Source: Candidatus Accumulibacter affinis
Lineage (GTDB): Bacteria > Pseudomonadota > Gammaproteobacteria > Burkholderiales > Rhodocyclaceae
Length of the DNA stretch: 64,000 nucleotides
Assembly (NCBI GenBank): GCA_016713625.1
Contig: JADJOT010000009.1
Location: forward strand, 248,001 to 312,000
Direction of reading: 5' to 3'
Numbering within the stretch: the first letter of the stretch is position 1; the number at the start of each line of letters is the position of its first letter. A program made the translations under genes and the position numbers. The notes below the pieces were generated by a model that was not told where the DNA came from, searched no databases, and saw nothing but the letters and a program-made list of their open reading frames with translations. This document shows, one piece after another, positions 1-8,046 of this stretch.

Positions 1-2433
1 GGTCGCCAGCGCGCCGAAGACCACCGCGGACCAGGGGACGTCGAGCGGCATTCGCCAGTGGAAGGCCTGCGGATTGACCACCTGCGTCAGCACGGCGGCG
101 ATCGCGATGCCGCAGGCGAGGCCGATCAGCAGGCCGACGGCAGCGATCAGCGCGCCTTCGAGCATCACCGCGCGGCTGAGCATGCGGCGGCTGAACCCGA
201 GAGCGCCCAGCGTGGCCAGCTCGCCGGCGCGCAGCCAGACGCTGGCTGCCAGCGTCACCGCCAGGCCGAACAGCCCGATCAGCATCGCCGCGGCTTCGAG
301 CGCGTAGGTCACGGCGAAGCTCTTGTCGAAGATCGACAGGCTGAGCTGGCGAATTTCGGCTGCGTCGGCGAGTTCGAGTGCGTACCTGCTGGTGTAGGGC
401 GCCAGCCAGGCGCCGGCAGCCTCGCCGGCAGCGTCAGCGGGCAGTGGCCAGAGGGCGAGGTCGGTGGGCTGGAAATCGCCGCCGAGGCGCAGGTAATCGT
501 CACGGCTGATCACCAGCGCGCCAAACTGCCGCGAATAGTCGCGCCAGACGCCGCCGACGAAGACCTCGACGGCGCCTCCGAGCAACGGCAGGCGCAAGGT
601 CTGGCCGGGCTGGATGCCGTAAATCTCGTGCAAGGGCTCGCTGATCCAGACCACCACCAGGTCGTCCGACGGCGGCGTCATCACCGCGCCGGTGAAGGGC
701 AGGCGTGCGCCGGGATTACCGCGCTCGATCTCGCGGACCATCAGCGCAACGTTTGGCCGTTGCGGGTCGATGGTCAGCGAGGCGTGCGCCGTACGCTCGA
801 TCCTGGCGAAGGGTGCATCGGGCCGCAGCAGGGCCTGCAGCAGTTCCTGCGGTAGTGGCGTCGCCTTGCTGCGCAGATAGAGCGGCGCTGGCAATACCGC
901 GTCCAGCCAGTGGTCGACGGCGACACGAAAGCTGGACACCATGATCACCATGCTGGCGGTCAGCGCGAAGCTGACGATCAGTCCACTGGCCGCCACCTGC
1001 GCCATCAGCGGCGCCTGCGCGACGTTCTGCAGCGCGATCTGTTGCGGCGCCGGTAGTCCAGGTCTGGCCAGGTAGCCGAATACGTACTGCGTCACCACGG
1101 GCGCGCAGCTGATGCCGATCACCAGGACCAGCGCGATCGCCGCATAACCCGCCAGCGGCAGCTCGAACAGCGGCGGTAGCTGCGTCAGCGCCAGCGCCGC
1201 CAGGGCCAACAGCGATGGCAGCCACAGCCTGGTATGTGGCGCCCTGGCCGCGCCGGGGCGCTGGGCGAAGCCGGTTTTCAATGCCTGCGCCAGCGGCTGC
1301 ATGCGATTCAGATAGGCCGGGTAGCAGGCGCCGGCCAGACTGGCGCCGCAGCCGAGGGCCAGGAAAGCGAGCGCCGGTAACGGCTGCGGCACGAGCAGCG
1401 GCGCGCTGGTCGCAAAATAGCCACCGCCGAGGTCGCCACCGAGCAGCTGCGTGAAGGCCAGCGCCAGCGCGTAGCCGAGACCGAGCCCGAGCAGTGCGCC
1501 GGGAACGCCAATGGCGAGTCCTTCGAGCAGGACCTGCAGCAGGCGCATGCGCGGGGACAGGCCGAGGACACCGAGCAGGGCAAACTGCGTCGAGCGCTGG
1601 GCGACGGCGGTCAGTTGCGTGGCGAACACCAGGAAGGCGCCGGTCAGCAAAGCCACCAGCGCCAGGACGTTGAGGTTGACGCGGTAGGCGCGCGAAAGGT
1701 TGGAGACGCGTGCGTTGTCGTCGTCCGCGGCGCGCAGCAGCAACCCAGCCGGCAGCTGCGGTGTCAGCGTCGCCCGCCAGCGGGCCGGATCGGTGTCGGG
1801 CGAGAGGCGTACGCGTCCCTCGCTGACGGCGTCGTCTGGCCCGAAGTGCTCCTGTACCCAGGCGATGTCAGCAACCAGCAGCAGGTCGTCGGCGCCGGCG
1901 GCGGGAAGATCGCCGGCGATGCGGGTTGACCACTGCTGATCGCCGCGCCGCAGCGTCACCGGCGCACCATCCTGCAGCCCGAGCTTGTCGCGCAGCGCTG
2001 GCGAGGCATAGACGCCACCGTCGAAAATACTGCCGGTAAGCGCGCGTTCGCTGTGCCTTGGCAACAGCCGCGGCATCACCGCTGCGGCGCTGAACACGTC
2101 GATCCCGATCAGGCGGACCAACAGGCGCGCCTGGTCGACCCGTACCCGCGTTTCGATCACGGGGGCGATGACCATTACCGCCGGGTCGCGAGCGATGTCG
2201 TTGATGCTCGCCAGGGCAACGCTGCCGGCGCTGTCCCGAGCGGCAATCACCGCATCGGGATCGCCCTGGACGGTCTGCATGGCGCGGGCAAAATCGGCCA
2301 GAGCGGCAGCGTTGATCAGATGGATCGCGTAACCGAGGGCGACTCCGAGGGCGATCGCCAGCATCGACAGCAGGGTTGCCGCACGGCGTGTCCGGAACTG
2401 GGCGCGGATCAGCCACCAGGCCAGCGTTTTCAT
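1..2433 (-). CDS. FtsX-family ABC transporter permease (3' end beyond window)
   Basis: The reading frame is open from an ATG at 2433 to the window edge (811 codons), so the C-terminus is missing. The protein opens with MKTLAWWLIRAQFRTRR and a hydrophobic segment. A long periplasmic region follows, then a first membrane block (for example ALVALLTGAFLVFATQL), a second periplasmic region and a final membrane block at the edge. This duplicated layout is that of large FtsX/MacB-type permeases of the LolCE/YbbP kind, which move lipids or lipoproteins rather than small solutes. The ATG overlaps the stop of the upstream ATPase gene as ATGA, so the two are surely coexpressed. The substrate is not shown by the sequence. 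Confidence 0.85.
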   Translation of the reverse strand, partial: MKTLAWWLIRAQFRTRRAATLLSMLAIALGVALGYAIHLINAAALADFARAMQTVQGDPDAVIAARDSAGSVALASINDIARDPAVMVIAPVIETRVRVDQARLLVRLIGIDVFSAAAVMPRLLPRHSERALTGSIFDGGVYASPALRDKLGLQDGAPVTLRRGDQQWSTRIAGDLPAAGADDLLLVADIAWVQEHFGPDDAVSEGRVRLSPDTDPARWRATLTPQLPAGLLLRAADDDNARVSNLSRAYRVNLNVLALVALLTGAFLVFATQLTAVAQRSTQFALLGVLGLSPRMRLLQVLLEGLAIGVPGALLGLGLGYALALAFTQLLGGDLGGGYFATSAPLLVPQPLPALAFLALGCGASLAGACYPAYLNRMQPLAQALKTGFAQRPGAARAPHTRLWLPSLLALAALALTQLPPLFELPLAGYAAIALVLVIGISCAPVVTQYVFGYLARPGLPAPQQIALQNVAQAPLMAQVAASGLIVSFALTASMVIMVSSFRVAVDHWLDAVLPAPLYLRSKATPLPQELLQALLRPDAPFARIERTAHASLTIDPQRPNVALMVREIERGNPGARLPFTGAVMTPPSDDLVVVWISEPLHEIYGIQPGQTLRLPLLGGAVEVFVGGVWRDYSRQFGALVISRDDYLRLGGDFQPTDLALWPLPADAAGEAAGAWLAPYTSRYALELADAAEIRQLSLSIFDKSFAVTYALEAAAMLIGLFGLAVTLAASVWLRAGELATLGALGFSRRMLSRAVMLEGALIAAVGLLIGLACGIAIAAVLTQVVNPQAFHWRMPLDVPWSAVVFGALAT

Positions 2434-3092
2434 CGCAAGCCGTCCGCTGTCAGCGTCACGATGCGGTCACAACACTGTGCGACCTGCTGCGAATGGGTGA
2501 CGATCAAGGCGCTCGCCCGGGGTTCACGGACTCTGTCGAGGAGCAGCGCGAGCACCTCGTCGGCGGTACGCGGATCGAGGTTGCCGGTCGGCTCGTCGGC
2601 AAGAATCAACGCCGGGCGGTGTACCAGCGCGCGGGCGATTGCCACCCGCTGCAGCTCGCCGCCCGACAGCGAGGCCGGCCAGCGGTCAGCGAAGCCGGCC
2701 AGGCCGACGCGTTCGAGCAGCGCCTGCGTACGTGGCGCGTGCTCAGCGAGCGGTACGCCGCAGAGCAGCAAGGGTACCGCGATGTTCTGCGCCACGCTCA
2801 GCGTCGGCAGCACATGAAAAGCCTGGAAGACGAAGCCGATGCGGTGCGCGCGTAGCACCGCCCGCGCCGCTTCATCGAGCCTGACGATGTCCAGCGCCTG
2901 CGGGCCGATCCGGATCGAGCCGCTGTCGGGGGTCTCGAGTCCGGCGATACAGTTGAGCAAGGTGCTCTTGCCGATTCCCGATTCACCGACCAGGGCAACG
3001 ATTTCCCCGGCCGCGATGGTCAGAGCGAGGTCGCTGAACAGCGGTCGGCTGGCCAGCGCGTGACGTTTCGCGAGGCCGGCCACGGTCAGCAT
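2430..3092 (-). CDS. ABC transporter ATP-binding protein (LolD/MacB type)
   Basis: This is an ATPase of about 220 residues. It has Walker A GESGIGKST, a Q-loop in FVFQAFHVLP, signature LSGGELQRVAIARA, Walker B LILADEPTGNLD and H-loop VTHS. The sequence matches the LolD/YbbA/MacB branch that pairs with FtsX-type permeases, and the permease gene follows with a 4-bp overlap. I chose the start at MLTVAGLAKRH (3092); an ATG nine bases upstream at 3101 is also possible. The frame remains open far upstream inside the HD-GYP gene, but that part is not protein-like. Role: powers lipid or lipoprotein export at the inner membrane. Confidence 0.9.
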   Translation of the reverse strand: MLTVAGLAKRHALASRPLFSDLALTIAAGEIVALVGESGIGKSTLLNCIAGLETPDSGSIRIGPQALDIVRLDEAARAVLRAHRIGFVFQAFHVLPTLSVAQNIAVPLLLCGVPLAEHAPRTQALLERVGLAGFADRWPASLSGGELQRVAIARALVHRPALILADEPTGNLDPRTADEVLALLLDRVREPRASALIVTHSQQVAQCCDRIVTLTADGLR

Positions 3093-3114
3093 CGGCAGCA
3101 TTCCGCTGGCCGGG

Positions 3115-4437
3115 TCAAGGCTGTTCCGCCAGCCACGACCAACTGAGCTTGCGGCGCGGCAGCAGGTAATCGAGTTCCTCGGCTGGACGATCCTGCAGTC
3201 GCAGCGAGCGCGCGATGCTGACCTGGTCGTCGTTCGCGAGGTCGATGATGATCGCCTGGCGGCGCGGCACCTCGGGCGCATAGACGATTACCTGTGGACA
3301 GAGCGGCTTGCCGGCGGGCGCTCCGCTGAGCACTGCGCCGACACCGCCGTCGCTGAGCTGGACGATCGAGCCCGGTGGATAGACGCCCATGGCGCGCACG
3401 AAGAGTTGCAGAAGCAGCGCATCGAATGCTTTCTGCTCTTTGCCCCACAGCCAGGCCAGAGCCTCGAACGGGGATAGCGCGCGGCGGCTGTCGAGCGGGT
3501 TGACCAGTTTGTCGAAACGGTCGGCAATCGCCACCACCCGCGCTGCCAGGGGGATCGCGTTGCCGCTCAGGCGCTCCGGAAAGCCGCTGCCATCACAGCG
3601 CTCGTGATGGTAGAGAATGGCGTCGAGCATCGGCTGCGCAAGCTTGCCGGCGCGCGTCGCGGCCTCGAAGCCGCCGCGGCAATGCGTCTGGTAGATCGCT
3701 TCTTCGTGCCGGTTGCGTTCGCTGTTGCGCAGAATCGATGGACTGATCAGTTGCTTGCCGATGTCGTGCAGCAGCGCCCCGATGCCAAGCGCGCGCAGGG
3801 CTTGTTCGGGTAGCCTGGCCTGCCTGCCGAGGAGGAGCGAGAGAGTCATCACCGACAGCGAGTGGGCGGCCTGTCCCTCGTCGCGTGCCTTTTCGGCGAT
3901 CAGCACGATGGCGCTGTCGGGGTCGGCCAGCAGCGCGGTCGTTGATTGTTCGCTGACCTCGAAGATTTGCTGGATAGCTGCGTGCGGGTTGACGCTGAAG
4001 CCCTTGATCGCGCCGCCCACCGTCCGGGCAGCGCCGAGATAATGCTGCTGGGCCTTGTCGAGCCGCTCCCGGAAGCGGTTCATCACCTGCGCACGCGCAT
4101 GCTTCTCGGCCAGACGCGCGGCCGCCAGCGCCGCGAGTTCTGCTGCCTGCGTCTTCTCGGCGGCGGCAATCGCCGGATCTGCCGCCGATGATCGCGGCGG
4201 TGTCTTGCAGCGGGTCGGGTCACAGAACAATTGCGGCAGCTGCAGCGCGGCAATCAGCCGTGCCTGTTCGGCGTCCTCGATGACGAAGGAGTTGAACAGG
4301 AACGGGTGCTCGGTCCAGGGCACCGGCAGACGAACATGTACCCCGGGACGCAATTGCCAGGCAGCGATGCAGATCTCACCGGTTTGCTGGCTGCGCTCGT
4401 CGGCAGCTGGCGACATCTCTTTTTCTCGCTTGCGCAA
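3115..4437 (-). CDS. HD-GYP domain protein with DUF3391-like N-terminus
   Basis: 440 residues. The N-terminus (IAAWQLRPGVHVRLPVPWTEHPFLF) resembles the DUF3391 region often found ahead of HD-GYP domains. The catalytic domain carries the HD pair in LLHDIGKQL and the signature HHERCDGSGFP, where the usual GYP is GFP. HD-GYP proteins hydrolyse cyclic di-GMP, and the metal-binding His and Asp residues visible here are kept. There is no receiver or membrane domain. An in-frame ATG seven codons downstream (MSPAADE) is an alternative start. The gene ends 22 bases before the chosen start of the ABC ATPase gene and may share its transcript. A housekeeping or signalling role cannot be narrowed further. 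Confidence 0.85.
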   Translation of the reverse strand: MRKREKEMSPAADERSQQTGEICIAAWQLRPGVHVRLPVPWTEHPFLFNSFVIEDAEQARLIAALQLPQLFCDPTRCKTPPRSSAADPAIAAAEKTQAAELAALAAARLAEKHARAQVMNRFRERLDKAQQHYLGAARTVGGAIKGFSVNPHAAIQQIFEVSEQSTTALLADPDSAIVLIAEKARDEGQAAHSLSVMTLSLLLGRQARLPEQALRALGIGALLHDIGKQLISPSILRNSERNRHEEAIYQTHCRGGFEAATRAGKLAQPMLDAILYHHERCDGSGFPERLSGNAIPLAARVVAIADRFDKLVNPLDSRRALSPFEALAWLWGKEQKAFDALLLQLFVRAMGVYPPGSIVQLSDGGVGAVLSGAPAGKPLCPQVIVYAPEVPRRQAIIIDLANDDQVSIARSLRLQDRPAEELDYLLPRRKLSWSWLAEQP

Positions 4438-4455
4438 GCGCCCGGCCGCTGCCGC

Positions 4456-5658
4456 TCAGCGGCCGGCTGGTGGCGCGCGCAGGGCGGTCAGCAGCTGCTG
4501 TCCGGGACGGCCGTCGACGGCCATGCCAAGACGCTTCTGTTCGGCCTGGATCGCCTGCCGGGAGTTGGCGCCGATCATCCCGTCGATTTCGCCGATCGGG
4601 TAGCCGCGGCTGGCGAGCAGCGTTTGCAGTTCGCGGCGTTCCTGCCGTGACAGGCCGGGGTCATCGGTCGGCCAGGGGGTGACGAAACCCTTGCTGCCCT
4701 TGATGCGGTCGGCGAGATGGGCAATTGCCAGGGCATAGCTCTCGGCGGCGTTGTAGCCGTAGATCGCGTCAAAGTTGCGGAATACCAGGAAAGCCGGACC
4801 GCGTGGGCCGGCGGGCAGGAGCAGGCCGGCAGCCGCATCCGAGGCAGCGAGGGCTTGCCCATCGGCGCGTCGCACGCCGCGTCCGTTCCAGTACGAAAGC
4901 GGACGCTTGTTGCTGCGTCCCGCGACGCTGCTGTCGAAACCAGCCGGCAAGGAGACTTCGTACCCCCAGGGTTCGCCTTGGCGCCAGCCCGCCCGGTGCA
5001 GGAAATTGGCGGTTGAGGCAAGCGCATCGGGGACGCTGTCCATGAGGTCGCGTTTGCCGTCACCGTCGCCATCGACCGCCAGCCGCAGGAAGGTCGAGGG
5101 CATGAACTGGGTGTGCCCGAAAGCGCCTGCCCACGAACCGACCAGGCGCTCCGGGGTAATGTCGCCGCTGTCGAGGATTTTCAGCGTACTGATGAACTCG
5201 CCCCGAAAATAGGCCTGCCGGCGCCCGAAACAGGAGAGCGTACCGAGCGAAGTCAGCAGCGGGCGCTTACCGAAGTTGCGTCCGAAGTTGCTCTCGACGC
5301 CCCAGACAGCAACCACCGTGTCGGCGTCGACCTGATAGCGATTGGCTGCGCTGGCCAGCGTAGTGGCCCATTTCTCGCGCATGGCGAGCGCATCGGCCAC
5401 CCTCTCGTCATCGACGAGGCCAGCCAGATAATCCCAGATCGGAGTGCGGAACTCGGGTTGGTAGTCGAGGAACTCGAGCACGCTCATGTCCGGCGTCAAG
5501 CCGCTGGTGAGGCGATCGAAGGAAGCGCCCGAGACGCCTTTCGACGCGGCATCGCCGCGCAGCGTGGTCATGCACGAGCTGAAACGCTCGGCCGGCACCT
5601 GCGCAGCAGCGACGCTGCTGATCAGGGTCAGGGAAAAGGCGAAGCAGACGGGTTTCAT
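4456..5658 (-). CDS. mltB: Lytic murein transglycosylase, MltB family
   Basis: 400 residues with a cleavable signal peptide (MKPVCFAFSLTLISSVAAAQ). The catalytic domain shows VWGVESNFGRNFG, containing the catalytic Glu, followed by LTSLGTLSCFGRRQAYFRGE and GSWAGAFGHTQFMPSTF, all typical of MltB/SltB enzymes. The last ~60 residues form a peptidoglycan-binding domain (LLASRGYPIGEIDGMIGANSRQAI). The enzyme cleaves the MurNAc-GlcNAc bond in the periplasm to give 1,6-anhydro-muropeptides. There is no lipobox cysteine after the signal, so it is probably a soluble SltB-like form; the gene symbol is by family only. Confidence 0.9.
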   Translation of the reverse strand: MKPVCFAFSLTLISSVAAAQVPAERFSSCMTTLRGDAASKGVSGASFDRLTSGLTPDMSVLEFLDYQPEFRTPIWDYLAGLVDDERVADALAMREKWATTLASAANRYQVDADTVVAVWGVESNFGRNFGKRPLLTSLGTLSCFGRRQAYFRGEFISTLKILDSGDITPERLVGSWAGAFGHTQFMPSTFLRLAVDGDGDGKRDLMDSVPDALASTANFLHRAGWRQGEPWGYEVSLPAGFDSSVAGRSNKRPLSYWNGRGVRRADGQALAASDAAAGLLLPAGPRGPAFLVFRNFDAIYGYNAAESYALAIAHLADRIKGSKGFVTPWPTDDPGLSRQERRELQTLLASRGYPIGEIDGMIGANSRQAIQAEQKRLGMAVDGRPGQQLLTALRAPPAGR

Positions 5659-5734
5659 GGCGAGGGGACCGGTTCCATGGCTAGGGGGCTGGGGAGCGGG
5701 AAGCGATGCTGGCCATGCTGGTGGTCAAGCACTT

Positions 5735-6133
5735 TCATGGCCTTTCTGACCTTGGCTGGGGGTCGCAGCGCGCAGGCAGGTCGTCGGCTGCTCGGCTGCT
5801 GCCGGCTGGCCGCGCCTCGTCGGCTGCCTCGCCGATCACTTCGCCCTCGATCACGCATCCCCCTGCTGCCTGCTCATCGGCCTGGTCTGGCGGCCGCCGC
5901 ATCTGCGCGCGCAGGTGCTCGTCCAGAGGTCCGCGCAGGTGTCGGGTTTTCCACTGCAGGTAGGCGAAGAGCAGCAATCCGCCAACGACCAAGACGCTGA
6001 CGGCGAACAGCGAGAACAGCAAGGCGGCCACCAGCAGGAGCGTGCCAGCGGCGATGCTCAGCAGCTTGCCGAACAGGCCGCTGCCGGGTGCTGCCAGGCG
6101 AACGCCTGAAAAATTGGGCTTCCTGCTGCGCAT
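5735..6133 (-). CDS. Small membrane protein with IEGE motif
   Basis: About 132 residues from the ATG at 6133; the frame stays open upstream, and an ATG at 6169 is the alternative. A basic N-terminus is followed by a long hydrophobic stretch (about residues 24-60) that could form one long or two short membrane segments. A charged tail contains VIEGEVIGE. Short betaproteobacterial proteins with a hydrophobic stretch and this IEGE-type tail are common, but I know of no function. It lies upstream of the transglycosylase gene on the same strand, with a 76-base gap. Confidence 0.6.
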   Translation of the reverse strand: MRSRKPNFSGVRLAAPGSGLFGKLLSIAAGTLLLVAALLFSLFAVSVLVVGGLLLFAYLQWKTRHLRGPLDEHLRAQMRRPPDQADEQAAGGCVIEGEVIGEAADEARPAGSSRAADDLPARCDPQPRSERP

Positions 6134-6445
6134 CGAAGTCCTCGTGTGGTGCACGGAGTGGCTGAACATGCTGCAATTGTACGGCGCGATCGAGTTGTCG
6201 GCCAGTCCGTGGCGGAAGCTGCTCTCGCCGAGCTGGCGCCGTATTCGCCAATAGAAACGGCCCGCGCAGGGGGGGCTGGGCGGGCCGGTGATGCTGTCAC
6301 CGTGACACCCCGAGGGGAGGGGGGGAGGAGGAGCGTCCCAGCGACAGAACGAATGGTATAGATAAAGACGCCGCGGATCTGTGTGGTATTTGTCGTTTTG
6401 TGTCACAGCGTGTACCGGTGGCGACCAACGCTACTGTAATCCTGG
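6134..6445. other. Intergenic region, no gene seen
   Basis: About 310 bases between two leftward genes. It contains a G-rich tract near 6312-6330 and a near-palindrome (TGTCACCGTGACA) at about 6295-6307 that could be an operator. No convincing coding frame is present. The upstream-facing part probably holds the promoter of the small membrane protein gene. Confidence 0.4.
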
Positions 6446-7174
6446 TCAACGAAACGGATTGGCTGTACCGGCAAACAGATTGTCCGAGACTTGCTGCTCC
6501 TTGCGGTTGATCGCGTCGAGAAAGTCGCTAGCCGAACCCATGCAGCGGAAGGCATGGAAGCCGCGATCGAGAAATTCGTGCAGTTCGCCGAGTCCGGCCA
6601 GCTGCGCCGGGCGACGCATCAGTTTCAGCATGCCGTTCAACAGCGGCTTCCTGGCCACCCGGTCAAGCGCCTCGCCGGTTTCCTGAATCAGGTGGATCTG
6701 GCGCTGACGCTCGGCCTGGCAGCCTACGCTCCGGTAGGCCGCAGCGTAGGCGTCCTCGTCGATGCACTCGATCTGTCCGGCACGACAAAGAACGGCCACC
6801 ATTGCCGAGTCGAGTTCTTCGGACAGCGCGTCGAGTTCGACGGCGAGCACGATGGTGCGTAGCGCCGATCCGGGCAGCATTTTGATCAGCAGGGGGAGAA
6901 CCCGCTCGACCTCTTCGTCCCGGATGCTGAAGTCCTTCGGGCCGTAGAGGTCGGAGAGAAAGAACTGCGCCGCCTGTCCGAAACGTGGGCTGGCCAGCAG
7001 GTCCGCGTGGGTGCGTGCCAGGCGGCCCGCCTGCCATTTGCGCAGGTGCAGTCGGTTGCGCGCGGCGGCTGCGTCGTTGTTGGTCTGCTGGCGCAGGCCC
7101 TTGGCTGATTTCAAGTGCCGCCGTAGTGCTTCGGCGCTCTGCTGTATCTTGGTGGAGACTGTCGAATGGTCCAT
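6446..7174 (-). CDS. Conserved protein of unknown function (FFLSDLYGPKDFS motif)
   Basis: 242 residues, soluble and mostly helical, with no signal peptide. The most distinctive stretch is AAQFFLSDLYGPKDFSIRDEEV at about residues 68-89, which I associate with a conserved proteobacterial family without assigned function. The N-terminus is rich in charged and Gln residues. Start MDHSTVSTKIQQ is the only reasonable one. The neighbours give no clue to its job. Confidence 0.65.
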   Translation of the reverse strand: MDHSTVSTKIQQSAEALRRHLKSAKGLRQQTNNDAAAARNRLHLRKWQAGRLARTHADLLASPRFGQAAQFFLSDLYGPKDFSIRDEEVERVLPLLIKMLPGSALRTIVLAVELDALSEELDSAMVAVLCRAGQIECIDEDAYAAAYRSVGCQAERQRQIHLIQETGEALDRVARKPLLNGMLKLMRRPAQLAGLGELHEFLDRGFHAFRCMGSASDFLDAINRKEQQVSDNLFAGTANPFR

Positions 7175-7542
7175 GGCGAGCCATTATGCACCGTCCGAAG
7201 AAGAGTGTTTAGAGGGCTTCCCCTAAGCAGCGAGCGCAGCAGCGCCTACACTATGCCGGGAAGGAACCTTGCAAAGGAGCAATGCATGCTTCATTCTGTT
7301 GACTGCGAAAGTCGCGCAAGCGACCCACCAATCTCGCCTCGCCCGCTTGTGGGGGTGAGATGACGGAGGCCCGGGGGGGGGGGCAGGGGGGCAAGGGAGA
7401 TGGGGAATTCACGGAGCATGCTCCGTGCTCAGCGAGCAATTCCGGCGGGCAAGCCGGAATGCGCCCTGCCAGGGAGGGAACGGTCATCGCTTACCTCCTC
7501 CGGGGTGGCTGCCAGGAGCCATGACCGTTGGAGCCTCATGCG
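7175..7542. other. Intergenic region with a dispersed repeat copy
   Basis: About 370 bases between divergent genes. It holds one copy of the dispersed repeat (7307-7353), a homopolymeric G tract near 7372-7382 and further G-rich DNA. No gene is supported. The promoters of the unknown protein (leftward) and of the Tat/GMC operon (rightward) must lie here. Confidence 0.5.
7307..7353 (+). repeat. Dispersed repeat, copy 1
   Basis: This block of about 47 bases begins GAAAGTCGCG and includes CCTCGCCCGCTTGT. A closely similar inverted copy is at 40710-40756. In both places the block is accompanied by a GGGAACGGTCAT element some distance away, and both lie upstream of a gene start. It may be a regulatory or REP-like unit; its function is unknown. 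Confidence 0.55.
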
Positions 7543-8046
7543 ATGAGTTGTTCACGTCGGCAATTCATCAAGGCCGGCCTCGCCGGTAGCTGCCTGCTTT
7601 CCCTGGCAGGCTGGTTGAACGCTGCCGGAGCGCGTCGCTTGAGCGACGCCGAGCGCGAGATGCTCGCGGCGCTGAGCAACACCATGCTCGAAGGGGCGCT
7701 GCCCACCGACGCCGAGCAACGCCGTCAGCTGGTGGACCTGACCGTCGATGGCATCGCCACGGCGGTCGCCGGCCTTTCGCTGGCTGCCCAGAAAGAGGTC
7801 GGCGAGCTGTTCGGCCTGCTGGTCGTCGCGCCGGGCAGGCGGATCCTGGCCGGTGTCGGCAAGCCGTGGCGAGAGGCGAGTCGCGCCGAGATCAGCGAGT
7901 TCCTGCAGGCCTGGCGATCGAGCCGTCTGAATCTGCTGCAGAGTGCCTACGGGGCGCTGCACGACCTGATTTTCGGCGCCTGGTACGCACGTTCCGACAC
8001 CTGGGAGGCCATCGGCTATCCCGGCCCACCACAGGGAGTTTTCTGA
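7543..8046 (+). CDS. Twin-arginine small subunit of a GMC-type dehydrogenase
   Basis: About 167 residues from the ATG at 7543; an ATG five codons upstream is also possible. The N-terminus MSCSRRQFIKAGLAGSCLLSLAGWLNAAGA is a twin-arginine signal (SRRQFIK), so the protein is exported folded. The rest is helical and resembles the small subunit found beside membrane-bound GMC dehydrogenases (gluconate 2-dehydrogenase subunit 3 style). Its TGA overlaps the ATG of the downstream GMC gene (TGATG). By analogy it would escort the flavoprotein, which has no signal of its own, across the membrane. That pairing is inference. Confidence 0.7.
   Translation: MSCSRRQFIKAGLAGSCLLSLAGWLNAAGARRLSDAEREMLAALSNTMLEGALPTDAEQRRQLVDLTVDGIATAVAGLSLAAQKEVGELFGLLVVAPGRRILAGVGKPWREASRAEISEFLQAWRSSRLNLLQSAYGALHDLIFGAWYARSDTWEAIGYPGPPQGVF

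Noticed and set aside
58..855. 265-codon + strand frame opposite the ABC permease
   Set aside because: It is the mirror of a strong coding frame in GC-rich DNA; its protein is Gln/Ala/Arg-rich noise, while the - strand encodes a clear FtsX permease.
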